Positions 1 to 10,459 of a DNA stretch of 64,000 nucleotides are shown one piece after another. Made by a program: the position numbers and the translations under genes. The stretch covers positions 214,501 through 278,500 of the forward strand of contig JAQFVV010013072.1 in NCBI GenBank assembly GCA_028023455.1, in the 5' to 3' direction. Origin of the DNA: Epiperipatus broadwayi (taxonomy: Eukaryota; Onychophora; Udeonychophora; Euonychophora; Peripatidae). The notes beneath the pieces are model-generated. The model saw only the letters and a list, made by a program, of their open reading frames with translations. It had not been told where the DNA came from and did no database searches. Numbering within the stretch: position 1 is the first letter of the stretch; the number at the start of each line of letters is the position of its first letter.

Positions 1-284
1 GATGAAGATCAATATGTAAGTAAAGAATAAAATGGTACTGATAAATAAATTAAGACAAAAAAAGTTCAATGGAGAAAAAAAGTTTAATTTATATTAATTG
101 TGGAATATGTTTCAGTCATATATCAAGTTCGATTACATGGGCAGTTTGGTGTCTATTTGGAAATTGCTACATTATCTGAACATGTGATTTAAGACTTAAA
201 CATATTACACAACAAATATAAATTAAAATAATTATTGTTTTTTAATCATTATTTTTTTTTATAAAATTATTAATAGTAATTACT

Positions 285-798
285 TTTTATATCATCATCA
301 TTTTTAATTATTATCAATCCTCTGCAGGATGGTCTTTCCAAGTTTAATTTATCTTTACCAATCACTAACCTCTCTTCTCCACAGCACTCCAGCATACTTT
401 CTTATTCCATCCATCTCACATGTGGTCTTTTTCTAGATCTTTTACAATCTCTTGAAATTCAGTTTAAGATTTCAACTTTTCATCTATTAGCATCTCATCT
501 AACAATGTGTCCAGTCTAATCTACTTCAGTTTCTTGATTCTTTCAGTGATGTCAGTAACACATTTGTTCTCTCACCCATGTATTTTGTTTTCAATCTCTT
601 CTTGTTAATCCTAACATACATCTATCCAAACTTTGTTGAGTGATCAGAAGTCTCTGTATTCTTTTCTATTAAGTGTCCAAGTCTCAGATTCCATGCATAA
701 AATGTGGTAATACTTTTATTAAAAACCTTCCTTTTCAAATATGTAAACATATTTCCTTTTAGTGTTTTTCTGAAGATTTGTGATGATGGTGTTCTAGC
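285..798 (-). pseudogene. RTE-type LINE, 3' fragment (end of RT protein)
   Basis: Read on the minus strand, this stretch gives the C-terminal part of a non-LTR retrotransposon protein. The block LKRKVFNK near 735 is the same block seen in the better RTE fragment at 53.7-54.4 kb. Further down come pieces such as CEMDGIRKYAGV, which matches RWMDEIRKCAGV there. Several stops and frameshifts break the frame, so it is dead. The 5' part is missing, as expected for a truncated LINE insertion. A short ATC/GAT run near 290-300 would be its 3' tail. The foldback element starting at about 799 abuts or cuts its upstream end. Confidence 0.6.
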
Positions 799-1274
799 TG
801 TATTTTTATATTGGACTATTTCCATCATCTAATATGTGTGTTGAATGTCTTTCTGAAAGGTTTAATTTTATTTAAATATTCCAAATACATTCAACTGTTA
901 GTAATATCACAGCAAACAGGTTAGTATATGCATCAACTGTTAGTAATATCACAGCAAACAGGTTAGTATATGCACCACCTGTTAGTAATATTACAGGAAA
1001 CAGGTTAGTATATGCACAACATTATGAGAGGTATTTTTCCCCTCTTCTTTGGTTGTTGCTGGCTTGACCAGTGACAGTACTATCTCTCAAAATGTTGTAC
1101 TCATACTAACCTGTTTGTTGTGATATTACTAACAGTTGGTGCATATACTAATCTGTTTGTTGTGATATTACATACAGTTGAATGTATTTGGAATATTTAA
1201 ATAAAATTAAACTTTTCTAAAGACATTCAACACACATATTAGATGATGGAAATAGTCCAATATAAAAATACAGA
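799..1274. mobile_element. Foldback element with 42-bp tandem repeats in its arms
   Basis: The two halves are reverse complements: the sequence leading in from 799 reappears inverted up to 1274, around a centre near 1060. The left arm holds three tandem copies of a 42-bp unit (starting near 892, 934 and 976). The right arm holds two inverted copies (about 1090-1180). Outer arm parts include the inverted pair around TTGAATGTCTTT and AAAGACATTCAA. It has no coding capacity. Foldback elements with repetitive arms are a known class of non-autonomous DNA transposon. Assignment to that class rests on structure only. Confidence 0.75.
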
Positions 1275-1384
1275 TATTGCCTTTTAATATTAAATTCAAT
1301 TATTGCTCTTAATATTAAATTATTTTTTATCTACAAGTCATTAAATTAAGAACTACATTTTTTAATTATTATTTGTAAAATAAT

Positions 1385-1396
1385 ACACACACACAT

Positions 1397-1427
<31 letters not shown>

Positions 1428-1428
1428 A
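1385..1428. repeat. CA/TA dinucleotide microsatellite
   Basis: A run of CA dinucleotides passes into a run of AT dinucleotides. A second AT run lies at about 1536-1552. Confidence 0.9.
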
Positions 1429-1679
1429 TTAGTTTCCAACCAGTAAACACCTAAACATTCACAGTAAATATAGCAACCAATATTTCTAACTGCTGTCAAG
1501 GCAACCTTCACACCTTTTAAAAGCAAGAATGGAAATATATATATATATATAAACTGCATCCAATATATGTATTAAATATATAACTAAATAAATTGCAGTA
1601 AACATTAAATAATTAATAAATTTATTTATTACACACAATATATGTAATATAGAAAGCATTCCAATAGCTTCTAACAACC

Positions 1680-3230
1680 TTGTTAGAACTAATGGTACGC
1701 TACCTACATTACATATCTTCTTGAAACAAATTATGTGATATATGACTTGCTTTTTTGATTATTTATGTATACTACAAACTGAAATTATGTATTTTGTGAT
1801 GTATTGTGTGTACACACAATGTATTATGATTAGCAGAGAACTGACCAACAACATTGATCTAAAAATTAGCAGGAATCAAAGTAGAAAATTAACTAAAAAT
1901 AAAAATTTTAATAGTATGATATTATGGTCACAAAATTTCAGTTTGTAGTTTGTAAAGATATATGTATTTTATATGTGTGTGTTTATCAGGGACAAATATA
2001 CCGTAATAAACCATTTCCATTATTTGTTTTTATTATTAATTAGAGCATTAGTTTCCATGAGAGAAATCAAAAAAGTGTGAGTAGTAAAATCAATTTTTAG
2101 AACTACTCATAGCAAAAATTTAAATAATTTTAATATTTAATACTTATATAAACTATGTACATTTTTAGCAATTACTACAAAGACCATGGAGATAAAATTC
2201 TATCTTTAATTTACAGATCCTCAGATTCATTGAAAATTATTGAAAGTTTTTGCAGAAAAAGTACTTTTGTCCCATAACTTTAGATCATAATATTAATGTT
2301 ATCCAATAAGTTGTTTTAACATTTATTGATTTTAAAATAAATTTTAAAAAATCTGAAGTGGCCAGCATTTTATGGATTGTGGCTAATGTCAAATTATCTC
2401 TCCTTTGTTATTTTGACATAATAAAATGATCAAAGGACATTCATGTTCTTTTGGTCTAGTTTTTATTGAAGTATAATTTAAAATGATATTTTAGTTTGTT
2501 TCCAAAGTGTTTTTGTTTATTTTTACACATTAATTGATTGATTATTGTAAAGAAATATACATATAAACATTTAGTTTATTCATTTATTGTTTCATTGTTA
2601 GAATTGGAAGTTAATAATCTTGACTGTAATATAAAGAAAAAAATATCACTATCTATTACATCATTATCTGTCAAAATTGAGTTAAAAAATTTTTAATATT
2701 GTAATTTTTGTAAGAAAATATCAAATTTTAAAGCAGAATGTGATAAAGTTATCATAAATCTACCTTCATTCATTCAGAAACAAACTTAAAATAAAATGAA
2801 TTTATTCATTTTTAGTATTAGTATTTATATAAATATCTGTGATAATGTTTATGGCACATTATTATATGTACAAGTCAATTTTTCAATATTTAAAATGGAT
2901 CAATGTGATTTTTTTAGAATGTTATTTTCTTAGAAAATTAAATTAAAAGGAAATCAAGTCCAATTTATTGAGTTTTAATATAAAACAAAAATTTTATAAA
3001 AACACAAAGGTTGAGCATTTTCAAAAACTCTCACCAGAATACAGAAATTTAAGTAAGAGAGTGATTTATTTTAAAAGAGAATAATGTTTGGGATATAAGT
3101 TTAGGAGCGCATGTGCTTTTTGGTTCCATTTTTTTTTTAAAAAAAACCCTTCCCTTTTTTCCTTTTGTTTAAAGAGGTTTGAAGAGTGGTACAAAAATCA
3201 TTAATTCAATATAGAGTAGAGGAATTGAAA
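1680..3230. other. Gene-less AT-rich stretch
   Basis: No open frame with recognisable protein similarity, tRNA, or clear repeat was found. The short open frame at 1742-1948 looks like chance in AT-rich DNA. The interval separates the foldback at 0.8-1.3 kb from the LINE that begins near 3.24 kb. Confidence 0.5.
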
Positions 3231-3239
3231 AATAATGAA

Positions 3240-4165
3240 ATATGGATTGCATTTATATTCCCAGATGTATGTATGATGGAGAGAAGGAAATTAGACAGGA
3301 TTTGGTACAGTGTACACTATGTGATAAGGTTTTCCATTTGAAATGCTCAAATAAGACTAAGAATAATGTAAAAGGTGTATAGTTGTGTAGCTCATAAATG
3401 TGATAAAAAAGTTGAAATTGGTTTTTAAGTGGAGATAATTTAAAGAAAAAGTCAAAAGAAATAGTGAAAAATGTAGATAAGGATAATAGAATTGAGTATA
3501 TATTTAATGGAGCGACAAGAGATATGAATGACAAAATAAATTAGTGAAGTGGAGATAGTTAGGCAAAGAATAAGTAAGATAGAAGAAGAAATAAAAGATG
3601 TAGAAATAAAATTAAAAGTATTAGACATGAGATGTGAGCAGATCAAGAAGTTAATACAATAAAAATGATAAGGAAGCATTAGATAAGAAAGTCCATAAGG
3701 TGGAAGACTATGTTATGAATGAAGTAGAAAAAATAAATTATGAGACAATTTTGATATGAGAATTACTAAGTAGAGGATGTGGAGATGTAATTGCAAGGGG
3801 AAATAAAAATAAGTATGTAAGAGTATGTTTTCCTGGAGTTAGAACAAGGAATGTTACAAATAAAGTAAAGAAACAGGGGAGTACAGATGTTTATGTTATG
3901 GTAAAGACAAATAATTTGTTAGAGCCATCAGAGAGAGTAATGGGTGAATATAAATAATTGATTAGTAGTGTGAATAAATTTAAAGAAAGAGTAGGAGTAG
4001 TTGGATTACTACTAAGATTTGACAATCAGTATGTGTTAGATAGAGCATGTTCTGAGAGATTGAAAAAATTATTTGACAGAAATAATGTTATGTTTGTGAA
4101 TGTTTGGTGGGATTTTTTTATTAGTAAAAAGGAGTTATGTAGTAAAGATAGATTGCACTAAGAAA
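3240..4165 (+). pseudogene. LINE ORF1: PHD-type zinc finger plus SGNH/esterase-like domain
   Basis: Translated fragments across several frameshifts give a PHD-like finger near 3260-3350 (cysteine pattern around LVQCTLCDKVFHLKC). A charged, probably coiled-coil segment follows (about 3540-3720). At about 3770-4160 there is a domain resembling the esterase-like region of CR1-type ORF1 proteins: VYVMVKTNNL resembles the VHVGTNDL block, and a terminal block ends in CSKDRLH, like the D-x-L-H end of that domain. Such ORF1 proteins bind RNA or membranes in CR1/L2-like LINEs. The clean frame at 3958-4161 covers only the last part. Frameshifts and stops make it nonfunctional. Domain calls are by eye and moderately secure. 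Confidence 0.5.
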
Positions 4166-4439
4166 AAAAGTAAGTGAAGCATTAGGATGGTTGAATTATG
4201 AAAAATATTATAGTTCAGGAAACTTATAAAGAGGGGTGGGATTTTAAATTATGGTAATATCAAAAAAAGGTTAAGAATGGATAGGATGTAAAAAGAAAAC
4301 AAAAATAGCTGATTCAATATAAATATAAATGTGGAGAGAAAATGGGTCTGTAAAAATAATGATAAACAAATTAATCACAAATGTAAAAGAGAAGAAAGAG
4401 TCAAAAGAATTTATAAAAGGATAGTAAGAAGGGAAGAAA

Positions 4440-5945
4440 TTATTAAAATTTGATATTTGAATACACAAGGTGGTAGGAGGCCAGAAAAGTGGTTGGAATT
4501 AAACAAAACAATTAGAAACAAAGGGCTTGGGATATTAGCAGTAGTGAAAACACATCTAAGAGAGGAAGAAGAACTTACACTGGAAGATTTGGTATTGCAG
4601 AGTATAAAGAAAAAAGAAAAAATTATGGTAGTATAGGAGTTGTGGCAAAAAAATATTTAAATAGTAAAGTGTCAAGATCATTTGTAGTTTGAGATAGGGT
4701 GTGGAAGACAAGAATGGATGATGACTATAGTGTTTATGACCACTGGACATATTCAAATTATAATGGAGTGGAACACTTATGTGAATGTCTAGCTAAGGAT
4801 GTACAGAGTTTCAAAAAAATGGGAAGAAAATAATAGTTATAGGGGATTTTGTCAGAGATTGAATTTGAGCATTAAGAATTTATTGATTATTTATGAGGGG
4901 CAATACACATGGTCTAGAAATAATATATTTCACACAATAGATTATGTATTGGTAGAGAAAAAGGATATGAATAAAGTACAAAAAAGTAAAGTGTTTGACA
5001 ATGAAAAGAAAGTATGTAATAGTGATAATAATTATTTATACTAGAAATGGTTAGTAATGTGATGAAAATAATAATAAAAGTAGAAAGAATAGTGAAAAAT
5101 GTGGATGGAGAAGGAATGATAAGAATAAGTTAGAAGAAGGTAAAATAAAAGTAGAAGAAATCATGAAAGAGTTTGTTATGGTGCTTATAAGAACTGATGT
5201 GGTGAAGTAGAAAAAGTGACAAATAGGGTTTTAGGTGAGAATATTCAGAAGAACAAAGTAATAGAAAAGTGAGAATTAGTACATTTGTAAAAGAGAGAAA
5301 AAAAATCATACAGAGAATATAAATGTGCTATTAAAAACAAAGAAAGTGGAAAAGATGTTAATATTAAATGGAAAAACCATTTTTTTAAAAAGTTGTCTAA
5401 AATACATAATTATATAGAGAGAATGAAATTAAATAGAAAATTATTGGAGGATATTAATAAAAGTGAAAGAGATGGGAGTAAAAAAATTTGGAAATATATT
5501 AAAAGAAGGAAGAGAAATAGTATTACTAAATGATGAGGAAAAAGGTGTAGCTATAGAGAAGAATTGAGAATCTTAAATAAGTTTGTAATGGATATAGAAA
5601 AGATGCTACATGTAAAGGACAGAGTGAAAACAAAACATAAAATCACATAATAATGAAAATATTCGTTTTGTAGAAAATGAATTAAATGACACAGGTAAAA
5701 AGTTGAAAAGTGGTAATACAATAGATTTAGATGGATGGGCAGCAGAGATGGTGATGAATTTTGTAAATGGGGCAAAATTAAATCTATTATCATGTTTTAA
5801 TAAGATGGCACATAAGACAGAATTTCCAGATATTTGAAATAATACAAGAGTAAGACTATTATTTAAAAGAAAGGGCAAAGACCATGGAAAGATAAACAAT
5901 TATAGACTGATATTGGTAATATCAGTGTTATATAAAGTTTTGCAT
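4440..5945 (+). pseudogene. LINE ORF2, 5' part: endonuclease and start of RT (interrupted)
   Basis: The apurinic-type endonuclease is visible in pieces: LNTQGGRRPEKWLELNKTI near 4460-4530, and EGQYTWSRNNIFHTIDYVLV near 4890-4960. The latter carries the G-x-(Y/F)-T-W and I-D-Y-x-(L/M) pattern of LINE endonucleases. The start of reverse transcriptase follows at about 5740-5945: DGWAAEMVMNFVNG, then KGKDHGKINNYRLILVISV, the conserved 'NYRPI..LS..YK' block. Reading stops abruptly at about 5945, before RT motif A. The missing continuation appears about 1 kb downstream at 6.97 kb, so I read 5946-6957 as an insertion. Many frameshifts and stops are present. Confidence 0.65.
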
Positions 5946-6957
5946 ATATGGTTTTGCATATATGATATGGAATATGTATAATGGGCAAAGAATAAGAGTT
6001 AGATTTGGATGTAATGAGACGGATGAAGTGAATATAGAAAGTGGAGTTAGGCAAGGATGTAGTATGTCACCTGTTTTGTTTAATATTTATTTAGAAGATA
6101 TGATAAATAATTATTTGGACTGTGAAAGAGCAAATGTTGGAGGGAGAGTAATAAAGTGTATAAGATTTGCAGATGATATGGCTCTTATTGCTGAGGAAGA
6201 AAAGGATCTTCAGAATATGTTGAATAAATTGGAAGAAGGATGTATGGCATATGGAATGAAGATTAATATTGAAAAGATTAAGTGTTTATGGATAGGGAGA
6301 GATGCAAAAAGACTGCAAATTGGAATCCATGATGACATGGTGTAGCAGGTGAAGGGATTTAGATATTTGGGTTGTTGATTGAGTGAGGATGGAAGAAGTG
6401 AAGATGAAGTTAAAAAAAGAATAGCATTGGCAAAGGTGACATTTGTAAAAAGAAAGAAGATATTCTGTGGACCTATGGAAAGAGAATTAAGGAAAAGATT
6501 AATTAAATGTTATGTGTGGAGTGTATTAATGTATGGTTGTGAGACATGGACATTGAGTAATAGAATTAAGAAACGACTGGAAGCTTTTGAGATGTGGACA
6601 TGGAGAAAAATGGAAAAAATCAGTTGGGTGAATAAAATAACAAATGAAGAAGTTTTGAAAAGAGTTAATGAGGAAAGAAGATTGATTGAAAGTATCAAAG
6701 AGAGAAAGAGAAACTGGAATGGACATATACTAAGAAAAGATTATAGTTTAATGAAAGATGTTTTGGAAGGAATGGTGAGTGGAAATAAAAAGAAAGATGG
6801 AAGAGATTGACATTATTGGATGATATACGAGATGGAAGGGGTTATGTGGAATTGAGGAAGTGGGCAAGGAAGAAAATGGAATGGAAGAATGGATGAACTG
6901 ATGTAGTGACTACTCTCTGGACCTGTCTATTGGACAGACTACTATTGATGATAATGG
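5946..6957 (+). pseudogene. Second LINE, 3' half, inserted into the first LINE's RT
   Basis: Two long frames, 5962-6345 and 6379-6807, separated by a stop, encode the central and C-terminal RT region of a LINE different from its host. Motif B is VRQGCSMSPVLFNIYLEDM and motif C is FADDMALIAEEE, with both catalytic aspartates kept. The C-terminal region runs YGCETWTL, then EAFEMWTWRKMEKISW and TNEEVLKRVNEERRL, typical of insect and arthropod endonuclease-RT LINEs. It ends near 6957 in a TGATGATAATG-like tail, as many RTE-type LINEs do. Upstream RT motifs and the endonuclease are missing, so it is a 5'-truncated copy. The host LINE reads on immediately after it. Confidence 0.7.
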
Positions 6958-6969
6958 TTGCTTGAAGGG

Positions 6970-8815
6970 TAGCAAAAGGGATGGAAGATGATAATATTGT
7001 GTGAGAAATGCAAGGAGGTTTTAGAATGGATAGGCATATAGAAGATAGTTTATTTGTTGTTACAAAACTTATAGATATGAGTAGGATTACAGGTAGATAG
7101 TTATATATTGTATTTATAGATATAGAGAAAGAATATAATAGAGTAACTAGATATAGATTATGGATAAGTTTAATAAATTTGGCAATGAATGGATCTTTAG
7201 TGGATCTTATTATAAGATTGTATAAAAATAATTACTATACATATCATTTAGGAAATATAGAATCAATTAAATTTAAAAATGGGGTGAGACTAAGGCAAGG
7301 ATGCCCTATGTCACCTATTTTGTTTTTGTTATATTTTAGAGAAATGGAGAGAACAATAGAAAGATTAGAAAGAGGGATAGAGATACTATTAATAGATGGT
7401 AAGGGAGTGTATACATTATCAGATCTTTTATTTTCTGCTTGATATCTTCTTGTGCACAGAAAATAATGAAGATATAGAAGTTATGGTGAAGTTGTGCATA
7501 AGGGTGGATAAAGAGATGGAGATTAAATGTAGTGAAGAAAAATCAAAAGTAGTGATGATAAATACTGAGAAAAGAAAAAAGAAGGTTTATTGGGTTATAT
7601 ATAATTAAATTTGGTGACTAGGTATAACTATTTGGGAATCATCTTAAGTAATCAGAGAAATTGCTTGTAAGAATGGGAGAAAACATTGATAAATAAAGCA
7701 AAGAAAAGAAAAGGATTGCTAATGAAAATAATAGTATTTTCATATAATAAATATGATGTATCAAGAATTATATAAAAGGGAGTGGCAGTGGCAAGTTGTG
7801 ATAATGATGCATTAGGTGTTAGTAAAAGGGTGTTAGATTACTTAGAAAAAGTACAAAGAGAAGTAAGAAAATATGCATTAAATACAGGTGCATGAATGTT
7901 GAAGGAGGCAATTCAAGGAGAAATTTGATGGTCAAGTTTTTATATGAGAGATGCAAAAAGCAAAATAAAAATGTTCAATAGATTGCAATTTATGGATAGT
8001 AAGGAAATAATTAAAATAGTATTTAATTGGGTTTCAAATTAAGGACAGGCCACAATATGGGTGAGAAAGATAGTATGGCATGCAAAAGATTTAGATAAAA
8101 GACTTTATGTCAGTATACTTGTACAAAAGGTGGGATGATTGCATTGGGGAAGATTGTTGAGTGTTATAATGGCAAAGAATGGAATAGAAGAGTAGATCTA
8201 TTAATAAAAAATAGGAAGTTGGAGAAATCAAGAATTAGTATGGAGAGTAAAAAGAGTTTAAATATATATAGAAGTAAACAGAATATTGGGTGTGAGTTAA
8301 TTTATGATTATAGCAAGAAATGAAGTTTGCTGTTTAAGGCTAGAATAGGATCATTAGCAACAAGAGAATATACCCACAAATAGAGAATGTGGATAATTTA
8401 GTTTGCAAAAAATATTAGACATCTGCTAATTGAAAGTAAATGGTTACAAACAGAAAGGGTAGAAAAGGAGAATAAATATAAACAAAGTGATTCTATAGAA
8501 AATGGGTTTAATTTTTATGCTGGGTTTGAAAAAAGATAAAGGGATCTCAATATAAAGGCCATAGAGTAGAAAAAGATGATGTTGTGGAAATGGGATGGAG
8601 CAGAATAGAGAAGAATATGGAATAAACTTAGAGTGGGGACTGGAAAGGGGAGGTAAAATGGCTAACAGGTTTCTCTGGGTATGGGTGGCTGAAAGATTCC
8701 TGACTTTGATAAAGGAAAATCCATAGTGCATCACATTGCAAGAGGATCAATTGCAGTGGATAGGGGTGTTGGGCTTTGTAAGTATGCACAACCTTATTTT
8801 GTAGTATCAAATATC
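6970..8815 (+). pseudogene. LINE ORF2, 3' part of the first LINE: RT and C-terminus
   Basis: This continues the RT that broke off at 5945. Residues QGGFRMDRHIEDSLFVVTKL (about 7013-7072) precede motif A, FIDIEKEYN. Motif B is LRQGCPMSPILF at about 7290, and motif C follows as LLFSA, where the FADD box is broken by a stop near 7440. The distal part includes LEKVQREVRKYALNTGA (about 7840-7890) and WSSFYMRDAKSKIKMFNRL (about 7930-7990). This layout (GFRKDRRIEDNLFVLT, then motif A, then WSSFE-REA) is that of LINEs annotated as 'tick transposon' and relatives. The AT-rich 3' region runs to about 8.8 kb. Stops and frameshifts make it inactive. Confidence 0.65.
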
Positions 8816-8819
8816 ATCA

Positions 8820-10125
8820 ATTAAAGAAATAAGTGCCAAATATACGTATTCATAGTTGTTTAACTTATAATAAAAATAATGTATGGCCTGAATTATTTCT
8901 ATAAATGTCATTTTTGTTAAAGCTATAAAACAAACAAATTAAAGTTATAGATTTTAAACTTATATAAAACTACCATTTTGTAATATAACTTATTATCCTT
9001 GGAATCAATAATCTAATTAAGGTATTTAATAACAAAGTCAAGATCAGGGATTATTTTTCTTAATTTTGAAAGTATGTTTTTTGATCACAATGTGACTGTC
9101 ATTATAAAATATAAATAAATTCAAAAAATATTCATAGACAATTCAATGTTCCCTTTTGTTTAGTCAGTTCAGATTTAAGATTTCAGTTGTATAGAATTCT
9201 GAGTTAATAGTTACTAGAGCAAAAATTCAGTCTAATAAGAGGATATTACTAAAAATAACTCTAGTTATAACAAAAGGTAAATTCTTAACTGTCAGTCTAT
9301 AAAAGCAAGCAAGCAATTTAGTTTTTCTCAGGTTGTCTGGCTAAAGCCATGAGACATACATCTGCTCAGTAATGCCTATTACTTTTGTAGCTAGGAAGTG
9401 TCTAGCAAGAAATAGTTGACCTGTGAGTACCTAGAATGGAGTCTTAAATTATAAACTGCCGTATCAAGAGATGTGTTAATTATCCCTAGAGCTTTGGTGC
9501 CATGGTAGTTATTTATCATCAACAAGAGCAACGAAAACCAATTAATTAGTGAAATTAATCTCCAATAATATTAGTAAATATATGACACATGAATCTAATG
9601 ATCATCGTGCCAAAAAAAATGCACTATATTTTAAATTAAGATTGGACTTTTCAATTTAAGAAAAGAATGTTGAGACAAAGCGCTAAAAAACAACTTCAAG
9701 ATTCAGTATATATATATAATGTATTTAATGATATTTATTTATAGAACTTCGAAGTAAAGCAATACCAATAAGAAATTTCATTATTTAAATTTGAAGAAGT
9801 CTAACTTTGAAAAGTATATGAATTGTAAATTTATAAGAGGATTATTCATTCATTTAATGTAGTTTTCTTCTCTTTTTTCTTATTTTTATTTGAAAGTTAA
9901 GAAGCGAGAGGATTATTCTTACCTTACTTTTGTGAAAAAAAGAATGAGATTTTGCATGAAGATAATTTTAAAATCTCTCTTTTTACCACTATATTTTGTT
10001 TTTTGTATGTTAGCATTTAAAATGTAATATAGCTGATCCAAAACATTGACATATATTTTAAAGGCTATAAATTGGATAATAAAAATTTTATAGGTATTGT
10101 TGGATAATATTGAAAATAGTTTAAA
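8820..10125. other. Gene-less stretch
   Basis: No coding sequence, RNA gene or transposon signature was recognised between the LINE and the first SINE. A short TA run lies near 9707-9720. Confidence 0.5.
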
Positions 10126-10139
10126 AATAAGTTATTGTT

Positions 10140-10250
10140 GTCTTGCATTGGTGGTCGAGAGGTCAGCGCGACTGCCTTGCACTTGCAGGCAGTTGCCCGG
10201 GTTGCGGTTTCGCATCCCAGCCGATGCTATGACATTTAAAAAAAAAAAAA
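10140..10250 (+). mobile_element. tRNA-derived SINE, subfamily A
   Basis: A short element of about 110 bp with a tRNA-like head: an A box-like segment GGTGGTCGAGAGGTCAGCG and a B box-like segment GGTTTCGCATCC, then GATGCTATGACAT and an A-tail. It is flanked by an exact direct repeat AAGTTATTGTT (10129-10139) and AGTTATTGTT (10251-10260), a target-site duplication of LINE-mediated insertion. The segment between the boxes is long, which suggests a Leu/Ser-type tRNA source. No LINE-derived tail beyond the A-run is visible. Related copies lie at 10.33, 34.8, 44.1 and 55.6 kb. Confidence 0.85.
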
Positions 10251-10273
10251 AGTTATTGTTTAACCAAAAAATA

Positions 10274-10292
10274 AATATATATATATATATAT
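10274..10292. repeat. AT dinucleotide run between two SINEs
   Basis: A run of AT dinucleotides lies between the two neighbouring SINE copies. Confidence 0.8.
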
Positions 10293-10330
10293 GATAAATG
10301 TACATATTCAAACAATAAAGTTATATATAT

Positions 10331-10442
10331 ATTGTCTTGCGTTGTTAGCCGAGAGGTATCGCAGCCGCCATGCAAGCAAGTAGTTGGTTGCAGACGGTTG
10401 TGGGTTCGCGTCCGGCCGATGCTATGACATATGAAAAAAAAA
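10331..10442 (+). mobile_element. tRNA-derived SINE, subfamily B
   Basis: It has the same design as the copy 190 bp upstream, but the head reads GTTAGCCGAGAGGTATCGCA and the middle has GCAAGTAGTTGGTTGCAGAC. The B box GGGTTCGCGTCC is close to the tRNA consensus GGTTCGANTCC. It ends in GATGCTATGACATATG and an A-tail. The flanks carry the direct repeat AAGTTATATATAT on both sides (10318-10330 and 10443-10455). The CpGs in the head and B box are retained, which suggests a fairly young insertion. The copy at 34.8 kb shares this subfamily's middle segment. Confidence 0.85.
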
Positions 10443-10459
10443 AAGTTATATATATTGTA

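Noticed and set aside
892-1017. Tandem 42-bp units that might look like a CRISPR array
   Set aside because: The repeats are directly adjacent with no spacers, sit in the arm of a palindrome, and the DNA is eukaryotic.
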